A stretch of DNA of 64,000 nt from Bacillus thuringiensis (GCF_001182785.1 NZ_CP012099.1:4834501-4898500); one strand, 5' to 3'; positions 1-8,493 are shown, counted from the first letter of the stretch. The notes: generated from the sequence alone by a model not told the origin. Numbers and translations are program-made.

Positions 1-13
1 ATTTCCGTTATAA

Positions 14-28
14 TGAGAATCGATATCA
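14..28 (+). promoter_or_regulatory. Possible -10 and weak Fur-like site before the SufT-like gene
   Basis: A TATAAT hexamer lies at 9-14 and runs straight into TGAGAATCGATATCA, which matches 12 of 15 positions of the 7-1-7 Fur consensus. An iron-responsive switch would suit an Fe-S assembly gene. The match is imperfect and the upstream half of the promoter is outside the window. Confidence 0.25.
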
Positions 29-51
29 TTAAATTGTAGGAGGGGCTGCTT

Positions 52-369
52 ATGTCACAAGAAGCATTTGAAAATAAATTATTTACCAATTTAGAAGCTG
101 TTATTGACCCTGAACTAGGTGTTGATATCGTTAATCTTGGATTAGTGTATGATGTTACAGCAGATGAAAATAATAATGCTGTCATTACGATGACTATGAC
201 TTCTATCGGTTGTCCAATGGCTGGGCAAATCGTATCAGACGTTAAAAAAGTATTATCAACGAACGTACCTGAAGTTAATGAAATAGAAGTAAATGTCGTT
301 TGGAACCCACCGTGGTCGAAAGAACGTATGTCACGTATGGCGAAAATCGCATTAGGTATTCGCGACTAG
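52..369 (+). CDS. SufT/YitW-like iron-sulfur cluster assembly factor (DUF59/MIP18)
   Basis: This is a 105-residue single-domain protein of the MIP18 (DUF59) family, whose bacterial members SufT/YitW help mature Fe-S proteins in the cytoplasm. Family hallmarks are the N-terminal VIDPELGVDIVNLGL block and the reactive-cysteine motif TSIGCPMAG in the middle, followed by VWNPPWS near the C-terminus. The ATG at 52 sits 5-6 bases after a strong AGGAGGGG ribosome binding site. The length is normal for a stand-alone member. It is transcribed alone towards a terminator shared with the convergent protease gene. Confidence 0.88.
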   Translation: MSQEAFENKLFTNLEAVIDPELGVDIVNLGLVYDVTADENNNAVITMTMTSIGCPMAGQIVSDVKKVLSTNVPEVNEIEVNVVWNPPWSKERMSRMAKIALGIRD

Positions 370-381
370 CGGGATAAAGAA

Positions 382-414
382 AAAAAACCTGACACTTTAG
401 TCAGGTTTTTTTTC
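382..414. terminator. Bidirectional terminator
   Basis: A 12-bp hairpin (AAAAAACCTGAC paired with GTCAGGTTTTTT, six-base loop) lies between two convergent genes. It has T runs on both strands, so it can end both transcripts. Confidence 0.85.
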
Positions 415-417
415 TTA

Positions 418-2067
418 TTATTTTACGCCTACTGCATCATAAGCTTTCGTTACAGCTTGTACAGCTTTAGAGTTTTTACCATATAAATCTTCAGCTGACT
501 GAAGAGCAGCTTGACGCATCATTTTGAAGTCAGAGTTTGCAGTTAAATATTTCGTAAGAGCGCGGTAGTAAATTTTTTCTGTCGCTTCACGGCCCACTCC
601 AGTTACTTTCACGCCGTAATGATCTCCGCCTTCAGATACTAAATAAGCAGCTTTATTATTAATACTACTGTTAATATGAACGCCGCCATTATCAGCTGTT
701 CCAGTATAACGTTTATTATAGTGATCTGGGTAACCTTCACCTGGTTTTAATGGGTTTGGAATAGACGCTGGATCTTTTAATGAACGAAGTGCATCGCCTG
801 GTTTACCAGGTGTATAAATGTCAGCACCTAAATCCCAGCTCTTCTTCTCAACCATAACACCCATAATATCAGATAACGATTCATTTAACGCCCCTGACTC
901 ATTTTTATAAACAAGGTTTGCTGTATGTTCAGTTACAGCATGCGTTAATTCGTGACCGATAACATCAAGTCCAGCAGATAATGGAATGAATGTTTTTCCA
1001 TCGCCATCACCATACATCATTTGTACACCATTCCAAGCCGCGTTATTCCAGCTCTCTCCTACGTGAACAGTAGAAATAAGCTTCGCACCTTTATCATCGA
1101 AAGAGTTACGATTAAATGTCTTTTTGTAGTAATCATATACTTTTCCTGCATTTACATGCGCATCAACTGCAGCTTTATCTTCGAAGAACTTAGATTTACT
1201 TTCAACTTCTTCTCCTGTATATCCAAGCCATTGCGAGAATAAATTAAACCAGTTCTCGTCCATATTCTCTGCATCAAATGTATGGATACCTTGTCCTCGT
1301 TTACCATCAAACAAGTTGAATTGTCCTGTTTTCGTATCTTGAGCAATTTCAAATGATTGTCTAGCTCCTAATACTCCGTAACCAAATCCAGTAATGTTAT
1401 CTACAGCGTTATATTTCTCAATAACATTTCCATTCGTTGCATCAACAAAATAATGCCAATACCCTGGAGCTGGTTTTGAAATCGATGCCTTAACTAAGTA
1501 TGCAAGGTAGTAATTACCGTCCTTTTCATATACAAATAAATCTTTTTTCACACCGTCATAACTCTTTACTTTACCAATTTCTTTCTCAATATCTGCCTTT
1601 GCAATTGTTTCTGCTTGTTCCGCAGTAATACTTGCAGCTGCAGGAATATTTTTATCATCTAAATTCGGAATAACTTGTCCGAAGAATGCTTTTACATTAT
1701 TTTCTTTATCAAGTGTAACAGTTTGATCAGAACCGTACACAGGAATGTTATTATGTTTCTCAACTAACTTCACATGTGTCGTATCAGATTCAGCGTCTTT
1801 TTCTTCCCCAACGATATTAAAATGCTTTTCAATATTTCCTGCTAATTTAAACATATCTTTCTTACTCTCTAAGTATTGAAAGACCGTCTCTTTTTTATCT
1901 AGTCCTTCCGGTGCTTTCCATTCTTCACCTATGTATGCAGGTGTTTTAAATTCTTGATGATATTGAATTTTTTGTTCTTCCGCTTTCGTTGTCGTTGCCC
2001 CAAACGCTCCAAATCCCCCGGCGATAACAGTTAACGCTAATGCTGATGAAATGACTTGCTTTTTCAC
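418..2067 (-). CDS. Secreted neutral metalloprotease, thermolysin family M4
   Basis: Secreted zinc endopeptidase of family M4 (bacillolysin/thermolysin). The pre-pro-enzyme has a signal peptide ending near ATTTKA, an FTP/PepSY propeptide of about 200 residues, and a catalytic domain with the zinc motif VIGHELTHAVTEH and the third ligand in GALNESLSD. The GVHINSSI histidine region is also intact. The open frame extends to a GTG at 2103, but I prefer the GTG at 2067 because it places the signal sequence (KKQVISSALALTVIAGG) directly at the N-terminus. Neither start has a strong Shine-Dalgarno sequence. No PlcR box was seen upstream. The predicted precursor is 549 residues. Confidence 0.9.
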   Translation of the reverse strand: MKKQVISSALALTVIAGGFGAFGATTTKAEEQKIQYHQEFKTPAYIGEEWKAPEGLDKKETVFQYLESKKDMFKLAGNIEKHFNIVGEEKDAESDTTHVKLVEKHNNIPVYGSDQTVTLDKENNVKAFFGQVIPNLDDKNIPAAASITAEQAETIAKADIEKEIGKVKSYDGVKKDLFVYEKDGNYYLAYLVKASISKPAPGYWHYFVDATNGNVIEKYNAVDNITGFGYGVLGARQSFEIAQDTKTGQFNLFDGKRGQGIHTFDAENMDENWFNLFSQWLGYTGEEVESKSKFFEDKAAVDAHVNAGKVYDYYKKTFNRNSFDDKGAKLISTVHVGESWNNAAWNGVQMMYGDGDGKTFIPLSAGLDVIGHELTHAVTEHTANLVYKNESGALNESLSDIMGVMVEKKSWDLGADIYTPGKPGDALRSLKDPASIPNPLKPGEGYPDHYNKRYTGTADNGGVHINSSINNKAAYLVSEGGDHYGVKVTGVGREATEKIYYRALTKYLTANSDFKMMRQAALQSAEDLYGKNSKAVQAVTKAYDAVGVK

Positions 2068-2178
2068 TATAACATTCCCCATTCCCATAAAGATTTTTGA
2101 CACTTTTATAAAATTCTGATTTTTTCAGCCGATACCTCCACCGAAAATTTGAGAAACATTTTTCAGACAATTCCAATC

Positions 2179-2214
2179 AAAAAAGAGGACATCCTATTGG
2201 ATATCCTCTTTTTT
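2179..2214 (-). terminator. Terminator of the pirin gene
   Basis: Hairpin with GAGGA-C-ATCC/GGAT-A-TCCTC arms and flanking A/T runs, directly after the pirin stop codon. It is nearly symmetrical. Confidence 0.8.
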
Positions 2215-2221
2215 ACATATT

Positions 2222-2920
2222 TTATTGTTTTTTCAATTCAATTGCTAAATAATGAGATTGCTCTTTTGCTTCAATATGAATATCTTCTTCTACCGCTTCT
2301 GCTGCATCACGCATAACAAGATTTTCACCATTGATTACACTGCTTCCTTCAATTTGTACAAGGTACAATTGACGGCCTTCTTTCACTGGAAAATGAATTT
2401 CTTTTCCAGCCTCTAATGATAAGGAGTATAAATTCGCATCTTGGTGAATTTGAATTGGTGCATTTCCTTCTACTGAAGATACCATATGAAACCATTCATT
2501 TTCGCGCTTGCTCCAATCAAATTTAAACTCACCATAGTTTGGTTTATGATCCGCACGGTCTGGTAAAATCCAAATTTGTAATAAACGCAGCGTTTCATCG
2601 CCTAAATTATGCTCGCTATGAAATACACCCGTGCCAGCACTCATATATTGAACATGTCCACGCTCAATCGTTCCGCGATTTCCCATGCTGTCTTCGTGTG
2701 TTAAAGCACCATCTACAACGTAAGAAATAATCTCCATATCACGGTGCGGATGCATATCAAAACCAGTTTGTGCTGCTACTAGATCATCATTAATAACACG
2801 TAACGCTCCGAAGTTCATGTTATTTGGGTTATAGTAATTAGCAAAAGAAAAATGAAAATGTGTATTTAACCAGCCATGATTTGCTCTGCCCATATTTTTA
2901 TGATCAACTTTTCTAAACAT
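2222..2920 (-). CDS. Pirin family protein (bicupin)
   Basis: A 232-residue two-domain cupin of the pirin family. The N-terminal metal-binding cupin is marked by FDMHPHRDMEIISYV, GTIERGHVQYMSAGTG and a later HSEHN, the expected iron ligands. The C-terminal cupin is more diverged. Some members have quercetin dioxygenase-like activity, others act as regulators; the substrate here is unknown. The ATG at 2920 follows GAGGTGAAGGG and is preferred over a GTG three codons upstream. The gene follows a MarR gene after about 50 bases, and a perfect 16-bp palindrome lies between them, which suggests control by an electrophile-sensing MarR protein. Confidence 0.88.
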   Translation of the reverse strand: MFRKVDHKNMGRANHGWLNTHFHFSFANYYNPNNMNFGALRVINDDLVAAQTGFDMHPHRDMEIISYVVDGALTHEDSMGNRGTIERGHVQYMSAGTGVFHSEHNLGDETLRLLQIWILPDRADHKPNYGEFKFDWSKRENEWFHMVSSVEGNAPIQIHQDANLYSLSLEAGKEIHFPVKEGRQLYLVQIEGSSVINGENLVMRDAAEAVEEDIHIEAKEQSHYLAIELKKQ

Positions 2921-2937
2921 ACCCTTCACCTCATACT

Positions 2938-2953
2938 ATCTCGAATTCGAGAT
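2938..2953. promoter_or_regulatory. MhqR-type operator palindrome upstream of pirin
   Basis: A perfect 16-bp palindrome, ATCTCGAATTCGAGAT, lies 18 bases before the pirin start. It resembles the operator remembered for MhqR, the quinone-sensing MarR repressor of B. subtilis. Confidence 0.55.
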
Positions 2954-2971
2954 TTATTTTTAAATTTCTTC

Positions 2972-3382
2972 TTACTGTAACTTTTTTAGTAATGTTAATA
3001 ATTGCTTTTGTTCCTCTATATTTAAATTATGAAACTTCTCTGCTTGGAACGTTTCTTGAGGTGGGACGATTTCCTCATATAAAGCTCTTCCCTTTTCTGT
3101 TAAAGAAATATATTTCGTAGTACCCTCTTGTTCACGCGAAATCCACTCAAGCTGCTCCATTTTATTTAAAAGCTGCGTTACATTTCCTTTCGTAACAAAT
3201 AGCTTATTTCCAAGTTCTTGCTGCGTTAAACGATCATGTCCTCCAACTTGAGCTAACACATCAAACTGGGCGGCAGATACATTCCATTTCTTCAAATGCT
3301 GATTCGTCTCACGAATACTCTTATTATAAAAACGTGATAAACGAAACCATAATAGTAGCCCTAATCTATCTCCTGTTTTCAT
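2972..3382 (-). CDS. MarR family transcriptional regulator
   Basis: A 136-residue winged-helix repressor. The DNA-binding part is visible as LTQQELGNKLFVTKGNVTQLLNKMEQ (recognition helix) followed by the wing residues SREQEGTTKYISLTEKG. Dimerisation helices lie at both ends. Typical MarR length. The ATG at 3382 is preceded by CGAGGTGATGAA. A 7-2-7 palindrome overlaps the likely promoter, so autoregulation is probable. It lies directly upstream of pirin on the same strand and probably shares its transcript. No conserved cysteine typical of OhrR is present near the N-terminus. Confidence 0.85.
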   Translation of the reverse strand: MKTGDRLGLLLWFRLSRFYNKSIRETNQHLKKWNVSAAQFDVLAQVGGHDRLTQQELGNKLFVTKGNVTQLLNKMEQLEWISREQEGTTKYISLTEKGRALYEEIVPPQETFQAEKFHNLNIEEQKQLLTLLKKLQ

Positions 3383-3410
3383 TTCATCACCTCGCTCGTT
3401 TTATACCATT

Positions 3411-3426
3411 AGTTTAGAACTAAACT
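3411..3426. promoter_or_regulatory. Palindromic operator in the marR promoter
   Basis: AGTTTAGAACTAAACT is a 7-2-7 perfect inverted repeat about 30 bases before the MarR start and just downstream of a TTGACT -35-like hexamer on the minus strand. This position fits autorepression. Confidence 0.5.
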
Positions 3427-3493
3427 TTATAAAAGTCAAATACTTATTTTTAATAAGCACAAAGAAAGCACAGCGCTATTTCTCCACTATGCT

Positions 3494-3928
3494 TTACATT
3501 AACTTTCTATTCTTATATTCATCCAATTTCCTCTCCGCGAACTTCCTCGCATCTTTTTCAATCCACCGCTCTTCGTACCGTTCACTTCCCACATACAATA
3601 TATCTCTCTTATGCTGCATCGCATGGCGAAATTCATGCAGTAGCGTTTTGAGAACTTGTTCATACTCTTCCCACATACAAACGAAAATTAATTGCTTTTC
3701 TTTATGATAAAAACCACCTACTGGAAATAAGAACTCTTCTTCCTCTTCCCCTAATGATAGAAGCACATCGTTTGCATCACACGTATCACAAAAAATAACG
3801 GGCGTTTTACATGCTTCAATAAGAGAAAACAAATCCTCTCTCAGCTTTTTGACATCCCAAGGAAGCTCCGAATCCAACACATACCAATTCTCTACCTGTT
3901 GATATACATTTTGAAACTGGAGTTCCAT
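3494..3928 (-). CDS. Hypothetical protein with HExxH-type motif (possibly DUF3920)
   Basis: A 144-residue acidic protein with no signal peptide. The motif LLHEFRHAMQHKR near residue 100 has the HExxH form of a zinc metallopeptidase, followed by a Glu/Asp-rich helix (EERWIEKDARKFAE) that could provide the third ligand, as in minimal ImmA/SprT-like folds. A CDTCD segment lies near residue 50. I recall similar proteins in the B. cereus group under DUF3920 but cannot confirm it. A cytoplasmic protease or peptidase-like role is inference only. It is a monocistronic gene between the MarR and DedA units. Confidence 0.6.
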   Translation of the reverse strand: MELQFQNVYQQVENWYVLDSELPWDVKKLREDLFSLIEACKTPVIFCDTCDANDVLLSLGEEEEEFLFPVGGFYHKEKQLIFVCMWEEYEQVLKTLLHEFRHAMQHKRDILYVGSERYEERWIEKDARKFAERKLDEYKNRKLM

Positions 3929-4023
3929 TTTTCTATAATCCCCTTTCCAAGCACCCTTTTTCTATATGTATGCCACAATATGGTAAATATTAAACGTATT
4001 CTTTCATCCTTGAAAAAATACCA

Positions 4024-4059
4024 ATAAAAAAGGAACCTATGTCGACATAGATTCCTTTT
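4024..4059 (-). terminator. Terminator of the DedA gene
   Basis: AAAAGGAA-C-CTATGTC pairs with GACATAG-A-TTCCTTTT, a long stem with one mismatch next to the DedA stop codon. Confidence 0.8.
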
Positions 4060-4065
4060 CCGTAA

Positions 4066-4662
4066 TCACTTTTTTTTCATCACTTTTTTTAATACAAAAT
4101 AACCAATTGCACAAACAATAGCAGCAAGTGCAAAGTATTTCACATATGGCCCCGCAACTTTATTAATGCTTTCCCACTCTGTTCCTAATTTAAAACCTAA
4201 ATATACAAACACAATCGACCACGGAATAACAGCTAATGTAGTTAGCGTAATAAACTTAGCATGTGACATTTTCGCAATACCTGCTGGTATCGAAATAGCA
4301 TGACGCACAACCGGAATAAAACGTGCAGTAAAGATAACGCCAGTTCCATAACGATTAAACCAATCTTCAGCATAATCAATATGTTTCTTCTGAATTAAAA
4401 TATATTTTCCATATCGTTCAAGAACAGGTCTTCCTCCATATCGACCAATCCAATAAATGAATAGTTGTGCGATTACACCACCAATTGTACCGAACGCGAC
4501 AGCGCCCCAAAATGTAATGCTTCCTGTTGATACTAAATAACCTGCATAAGACAATACGATTTCACTTGGAATAACCTCTAGCATTAATCCCAGCATAATT
4601 CCCCAATAACCAAGTCCTTCTAAAAAAACTAAAACTGAATGAATCAACTCTCCTAGCATCAT
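4066..4662 (-). CDS. DedA family membrane protein
   Basis: A 198-residue polytopic protein of the DedA/VTT (SNARE-associated) family. Family signatures are GLMLEVIPSEIVLSYAGYL near the N-terminus, the central GRYGGRPVLERYGKYI region, and the FTARFIPVVRHAISIPAG motif with its conserved arginines. Members act in membrane homeostasis; some recycle undecaprenyl phosphate or phosphatidylethanolamine. The start follows GAGAGGTAA; two adjacent ATG codons (4662 and 4659) cannot be told apart. It lies downstream of the khtTU unit but has its own terminator on each side. Confidence 0.88.
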   Translation of the reverse strand: MMLGELIHSVLVFLEGLGYWGIMLGLMLEVIPSEIVLSYAGYLVSTGSITFWGAVAFGTIGGVIAQLFIYWIGRYGGRPVLERYGKYILIQKKHIDYAEDWFNRYGTGVIFTARFIPVVRHAISIPAGIAKMSHAKFITLTTLAVIPWSIVFVYLGFKLGTEWESINKVAGPYVKYFALAAIVCAIGYFVLKKVMKKK

Positions 4663-4688
4663 TTACCTCTCTTTACTGTTTTCATTGC

Positions 4689-4734
4689 AAAAATAAAAGT
4701 ACAAGCAGGAAATATCTTGTACTTTTATTTTTTT
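4689..4734 (-). terminator. Terminator of the antiporter gene
   Basis: A 17-base arm AAAAATAAAAGTACAAG pairs with CTTGTACTTTTATTTTT across a ten-base loop, ending the khtU-like transcript. Confidence 0.85.
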
Positions 4735-4738
4735 AAAT

Positions 4739-5938
4739 TTAGTTAGTCTTCGTATCCCACTTAAAGATTTTATTTAAGAATTTATATACATTCTTCGACT
4801 CTTTTGTCAGAAGTGGGCCTAAAATGGATAGTATAAGCACGTATAGTGCTGAGAATGGTTTTAAGACTGACATTAAACCACCGGCGATACCGATATTAGC
4901 CATAATGATGGAGAACTCTCCTCTTGAAACGATTGTTAATCCGATATTTGTTGATGCTTTATGAGATAATCCAGCTTGTCTTCCTGCAATCATTCCCGCT
5001 ACAAAGTTACCGATTATCGTAAGAAGGACAGCACCTAACGTTAACCATATCGCTCCGCCTAATGAGAACGGATCAATACTTAACCCGAAGCTGAAGAAGA
5101 AAATAGCTCCGAAAAAGTCTCTAAATGGAACAACAAGATGTTCAATTCGGTCACTATGCTCCGTCTCAGAGAAAACTAATCCTAGAAGAAGTGCTCCAAT
5201 TGCTTCTGCAACGTGAATTGTTTCTGAAAAACCAGCAATGAAGAATAAAGAAGCAAATACTACAATAATAAAGATTTCATCTGAGCTAATATTGAGCAAT
5301 TTATTTAATAACGGTGTAGCCTTTCTAGCTACTATAAAGAATAGAAGCATATATCCTAAAGCAATTCCAATTGAAGTAAGGGCACCTAAGAAGGAAGCGT
5401 GATCCCCAAGTACTAAACCAGAAACAACTGATAAATATACAGCAAGGAATATATCTTCAAACATAATAATTCCTAAAATTAATTCGGTTTCATTATTACC
5501 AGTTCTTCTTAAGTCCACTAACACTTTAGCAACGATAGCGCTAGAAGAAATCGTAATAATACCCGCAATAATTAAGATTTCTAGTAATGGGAATCCCATT
5601 ATAAATCCGTATAACAAACCAAGTGAAAAGTTAATTAAAATATAAATCGTTCCGCCAATCGCAATAGAGCGTCCAGATTTAATTAGTTTTTTCATTGAAA
5701 ATTCTAATCCTAGATAGAATAGAAGGAATAGAACCCCAATCCGTCCAAGGAAGGAAATTACACTTGCACTTTCAATAAATTTGAGATCGATAACACCTAT
5801 TGTCGGTGCATGCGGTCCTACTAACATTCCAAGAACGATTAGAAAAGGAATTACTGAGAATTTAAATTTCCCTGCAATTACCGCTGCAATTGCCACTAAA
5901 ACTAAAGCTGTACCAACTTCAAAAATTAACGTATCCAT
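4739..5938 (-). CDS. Monovalent cation/proton antiporter (CPA2, KhtU-like)
   Basis: A 399-residue membrane antiporter of the CPA2 (KefB/Nha) family with about 12 hydrophobic helices. It has the family motifs GRIGVLFLLFYLGLEFS, the unwound-helix region GIITISSSAIVAKVL and the C-terminal IVSRGEFSIIMANIG. It has no cytosolic TrkA domain of its own. That domain is encoded by the gene immediately upstream (gap of four bases), as in B. subtilis khtTU, a K+/H+ efflux antiporter important in methylglyoxal and alkaline stress. Substrate assignment is by this gene arrangement. Confidence 0.85.
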   Translation of the reverse strand: MDTLIFEVGTALVLVAIAAVIAGKFKFSVIPFLIVLGMLVGPHAPTIGVIDLKFIESASVISFLGRIGVLFLLFYLGLEFSMKKLIKSGRSIAIGGTIYILINFSLGLLYGFIMGFPLLEILIIAGIITISSSAIVAKVLVDLRRTGNNETELILGIIMFEDIFLAVYLSVVSGLVLGDHASFLGALTSIGIALGYMLLFFIVARKATPLLNKLLNISSDEIFIIVVFASLFFIAGFSETIHVAEAIGALLLGLVFSETEHSDRIEHLVVPFRDFFGAIFFFSFGLSIDPFSLGGAIWLTLGAVLLTIIGNFVAGMIAGRQAGLSHKASTNIGLTIVSRGEFSIIMANIGIAGGLMSVLKPFSALYVLILSILGPLLTKESKNVYKFLNKIFKWDTKTN

Positions 5939-5942
5939 CTAG

Positions 5943-6437
5943 TCAGTCCCCCCTATTTGAAAGTAATTCATTAATGATTTTTTTAATTTCTTCTCTCTCA
6001 CCTGAAACTACAAGCATATCTCCTTCTTCAATTACTGTTTCTGGTCCTGGATTAAATAGCTTCTTCATGTTCTTCTTCATAACTGCGATGATCGTTACGC
6101 TATATGTTTTTCTTATTTCAAGATCGCCAATTGTTTTTCCGATTGCTGGAGCTGAATTCTCCACTTTAAACCACTCAATCGCTAAACCTTCAAAAACCAT
6201 CTCAACATTTTCTAACGCCCTAGGCTTATATACCATTCCACCTAATATTGCTGCGATTTGTCTTGCCTCTGAGTCACGTAGTGAAATACTCGAGATACTT
6301 TCTTCATGGTCTGAATCAAAATGATACATTTCTCTACGTCCATCATCATGAATGACAATTACCATCTTTTCGTTACCTTTCGTAACGATTTGAAACTTAT
6401 AACCAATACCCGGAAGTTCACTTTCTCTAATATTCAT
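5943..6437 (-). CDS. TrkA-C domain regulatory subunit of the antiporter (KhtT-like)
   Basis: A 164-residue cytosolic protein. The N-terminal half (ESELPGIGYKFQIVTKGNEK) resembles the KhtT-specific domain, and the C-terminal half is an RCK_C/TrkA-C fold with GDLEIRKTYSVTIIAVMKK and EEGDMLVVSGEREEI. Such subunits gate the partner antiporter in response to nucleotide or ion ligands. The ATG at 6437 follows GGAGGAG by seven bases and is preferred over a start five codons earlier. It is translationally close to the antiporter gene (four-base gap). KhtT rather than a generic RCK_C subunit is judged from order and length. Confidence 0.82.
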   Translation of the reverse strand: MNIRESELPGIGYKFQIVTKGNEKMVIVIHDDGRREMYHFDSDHEESISSISLRDSEARQIAAILGGMVYKPRALENVEMVFEGLAIEWFKVENSAPAIGKTIGDLEIRKTYSVTIIAVMKKNMKKLFNPGPETVIEEGDMLVVSGEREEIKKIINELLSNRGD

Positions 6438-6491
6438 TTTTAGCTCCTCCACAACTTTTTTATTTTAATTTTCTGTTTTTCTGTCTTTTAT

Positions 6492-6665
6492 TCATGCAAT
6501 CAACTTTAGAAATTCTAACCACTCAGGATATTTGTGGTTTGGAAATCTTTTATTGTAATAATAAGTGGCCCCTAAAAAGATACTTAAAGATGTAATGATA
6601 AAAAATATGTTGCTTCTCATTTTCAAACTCTCAAGGCTTACTTTCAATAAAGATTCTTCTCTCAA
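6492..6665 (-). CDS. Small single-pass membrane protein upstream of khtT (candidate)
   Basis: A 57-codon frame begins with TTG at 6665 after GTGGGGATAA and ends 54 bases before the khtT start. It encodes a charged N-terminus, one hydrophobic segment (SNIFFIITSLSIFLGATYYY) and a basic/aromatic tail (KRFPNHKYPEWLEFL). An ATG at 6620 would give 42 residues with the same membrane segment. B. subtilis has a short ORF, khtS, in the same place, but I see no clear similarity. The coding call rests on the ribosome binding site, the sensible topology and the conserved-looking position. Confidence 0.5.
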   Translation of the reverse strand: MREESLLKVSLESLKMRSNIFFIITSLSIFLGATYYYNKRFPNHKYPEWLEFLKLIA

Positions 6666-6846
6666 ATTATCCCCACTTTCTCGCTTTAAATTTAGTTTTT
6701 TAAAATGTAAATAATTCTAAAAATATTACGATGTAACATAATCATAACACAAAAATGATTTAAGTAACATAACTTTTTAGAAAAATTGATTCTCGTATAT
6801 TTTTTGCATATAATTTTCTTATTACGAAAAAAAGGAAGTGTATTAT

Positions 6847-8280
6847 ATGGTTGATATCTTTAGCAGATTCCTTGAGGTAACGAATAATATTTTATGGTCA
6901 TATATTCTTATTGCAATGCTAATCGGCTTCGGTCTTTATTTTTCTTTTAAATTAAAATTTGTCCAAATTACTCAATTCAGTGAGATGGTCAGTTTAATTA
7001 GTAAAGGATTCAATCGAAAAGAAAAGAAGAAAGATAGCATCTCTCCATTCCAAGCATTTTGCTTAAGTGCAGCAGCACGTATCGGTATCGGGAACTTAGC
7101 CGGTGTAGCACTAGCAATTTCAATGGGTGGACCTGGCGCAATATTTTGGATGTGGTTTATCGCGATTATCGGAGCAGCTACTAGTTTTGTAGAATGTACG
7201 CTTGCGCAAATTTATAAAGTAAAAGATGGAAGCAGGTTCCGTGGTGGCCCAGCATACTACATGGAAAAAGGGTTAAACAAACGCTGGATGGGTGTCTGGT
7301 TTTCACTTCTTATTACAGTTACGTACGGATTAATTTTCAATTCAGTTCAAGCCAATACAGTAACAATAGCGTTTGAAAATGCTTTTGGTCTAGAGCGAAC
7401 GATCGTAGGAGCTCTATTAGCTGTATTAGTTGCAGTTATTATTTTTGGTGGTATTAAAAGTATTTCACGTATTACTGAAATGATTGTTCCTCCAATGGCA
7501 ATCGTTTATATCGGTGTGGCTGTTTTTGTTGTTATAAAAAACTTCAATATGTTACCAAGCATTTTCATGGAAATATTTAATGGTGCATTCGGATTAGATC
7601 AAGCCATCGCTGGTGGTATTGGTGCAGCAATCAAATACGGAATTCAGCGCGGTTTATTTGCGACAGAAGCAGGTATGGGTAGCTCTCCTAATGCCGCTGC
7701 AACTTCAGATGTATCTCACCCCGCTAAACAAGGATTCGTTCAAGCATTAGGTGTTTTCGTAGATACATTCTTAGTATGTACATCAACAGCATTTATCGTA
7801 TTATGTTCTGGACTTTACAAAGGATCGAATTTAGAAGGTATCGAATTAACACAAAACGCATTAAGTTCACAAATCGGACCGTGGGCAAGCACTTTCTTAG
7901 CGATTATTATTTTCCTATTCGCTTTCAGTTCTCTACTAGGAAACTACTATTATGGTGAAACAAATATTGCATTCATTAAAGAAAGTAAAACATGGTTAAT
8001 GATTTATCGTGTTGCAGTTGTCGGAATGGTATTCTTCGGATCAATCGCTGCTCTTAAAACAGTTTGGAGTTTAGCTGATTTATTCATGGGACTAATGGTA
8101 TTCACAAACTTAATTGCCATCTCATTCCTTAGCAAATTTGCTTACGCTGCATTAGTAGACTATTTGAAGCAGAAGAAACAAGGAAAAGATCCTGTCTTCG
8201 TTGCAAACTCTATCCCTGGCTTAAAGAATACAGAGTGCTGGGATGGACAGGATGTAGAAGAAAAGCAAAAAGCTGTTTAA
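6847..8280 (+). CDS. Amino acid (alanine/glycine):sodium symporter, AGCS family
   Basis: A 477-residue, roughly 11-helix Na+-coupled symporter for alanine or glycine. Family signatures include GNLAGVALAISMGGPGAIFWMW, FRGGPAYYMEKGL, the FATEAGMGSSPNAAAT motif and LFAFSSLLGNYYYGE. The ATG at 6847 follows AAGGAAGTG by six bases; an in-frame GTG at 6838 is part of that ribosome binding site. It is a close paralogue of the gene at 18956-20386, down to the shared C-terminal KQKKQGKDPVF...SIPGL...TECWD tail. It is monocistronic, with a strong terminator. Confidence 0.92.
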   Translation: MVDIFSRFLEVTNNILWSYILIAMLIGFGLYFSFKLKFVQITQFSEMVSLISKGFNRKEKKKDSISPFQAFCLSAAARIGIGNLAGVALAISMGGPGAIFWMWFIAIIGAATSFVECTLAQIYKVKDGSRFRGGPAYYMEKGLNKRWMGVWFSLLITVTYGLIFNSVQANTVTIAFENAFGLERTIVGALLAVLVAVIIFGGIKSISRITEMIVPPMAIVYIGVAVFVVIKNFNMLPSIFMEIFNGAFGLDQAIAGGIGAAIKYGIQRGLFATEAGMGSSPNAAATSDVSHPAKQGFVQALGVFVDTFLVCTSTAFIVLCSGLYKGSNLEGIELTQNALSSQIGPWASTFLAIIIFLFAFSSLLGNYYYGETNIAFIKESKTWLMIYRVAVVGMVFFGSIAALKTVWSLADLFMGLMVFTNLIAISFLSKFAYAALVDYLKQKKQGKDPVFVANSIPGLKNTECWDGQDVEEKQKAV

Positions 8281-8285
8281 CAAAT

Positions 8286-8321
8286 AAAAGCAGAAGCGGC
8301 TCGTTTAAAACAAGAGCCATA
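8286..8321 (+). repeat. Truncated copy of the AGCGGCT repeat
   Basis: AAAGCAGAAGCGGCTCGTTT matches the first bases of the tandem repeats at 8942-9184, then departs. GGCTC and GAGCC at 8298-8318 form a small hairpin just before the transporter terminator. Confidence 0.55.
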
Positions 8322-8330
8322 TCTCAAACA

Positions 8331-8366
8331 AAGGCCCTATTACTTCACCGTAATAGGGCCTTTTAT
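8331..8366 (+). terminator. Terminator of the alanine symporter
   Basis: AAGGCCCTATTAC and GTAATAGGGCCTT form a 13-bp stem followed by TTTATTT. Confidence 0.9.
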
Positions 8367-8493
8367 TTACAACAGTTCATAATTTGTTCAAATTAATTCC
8401 AGCAAAAGGGTTGATTTATAGAGATTACTAGATTATAATAATTATAAATTAGTAATTGATATCACATAACAACTCAAAAGGAGATTGATCATA

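Noticed and set aside
1946..2176. Frame overlapping the start of the M4 protease
   Set aside because: It reads through the signal-peptide region in another frame. A GGTGGAGG sequence near 2135 has no start codon at the right distance.
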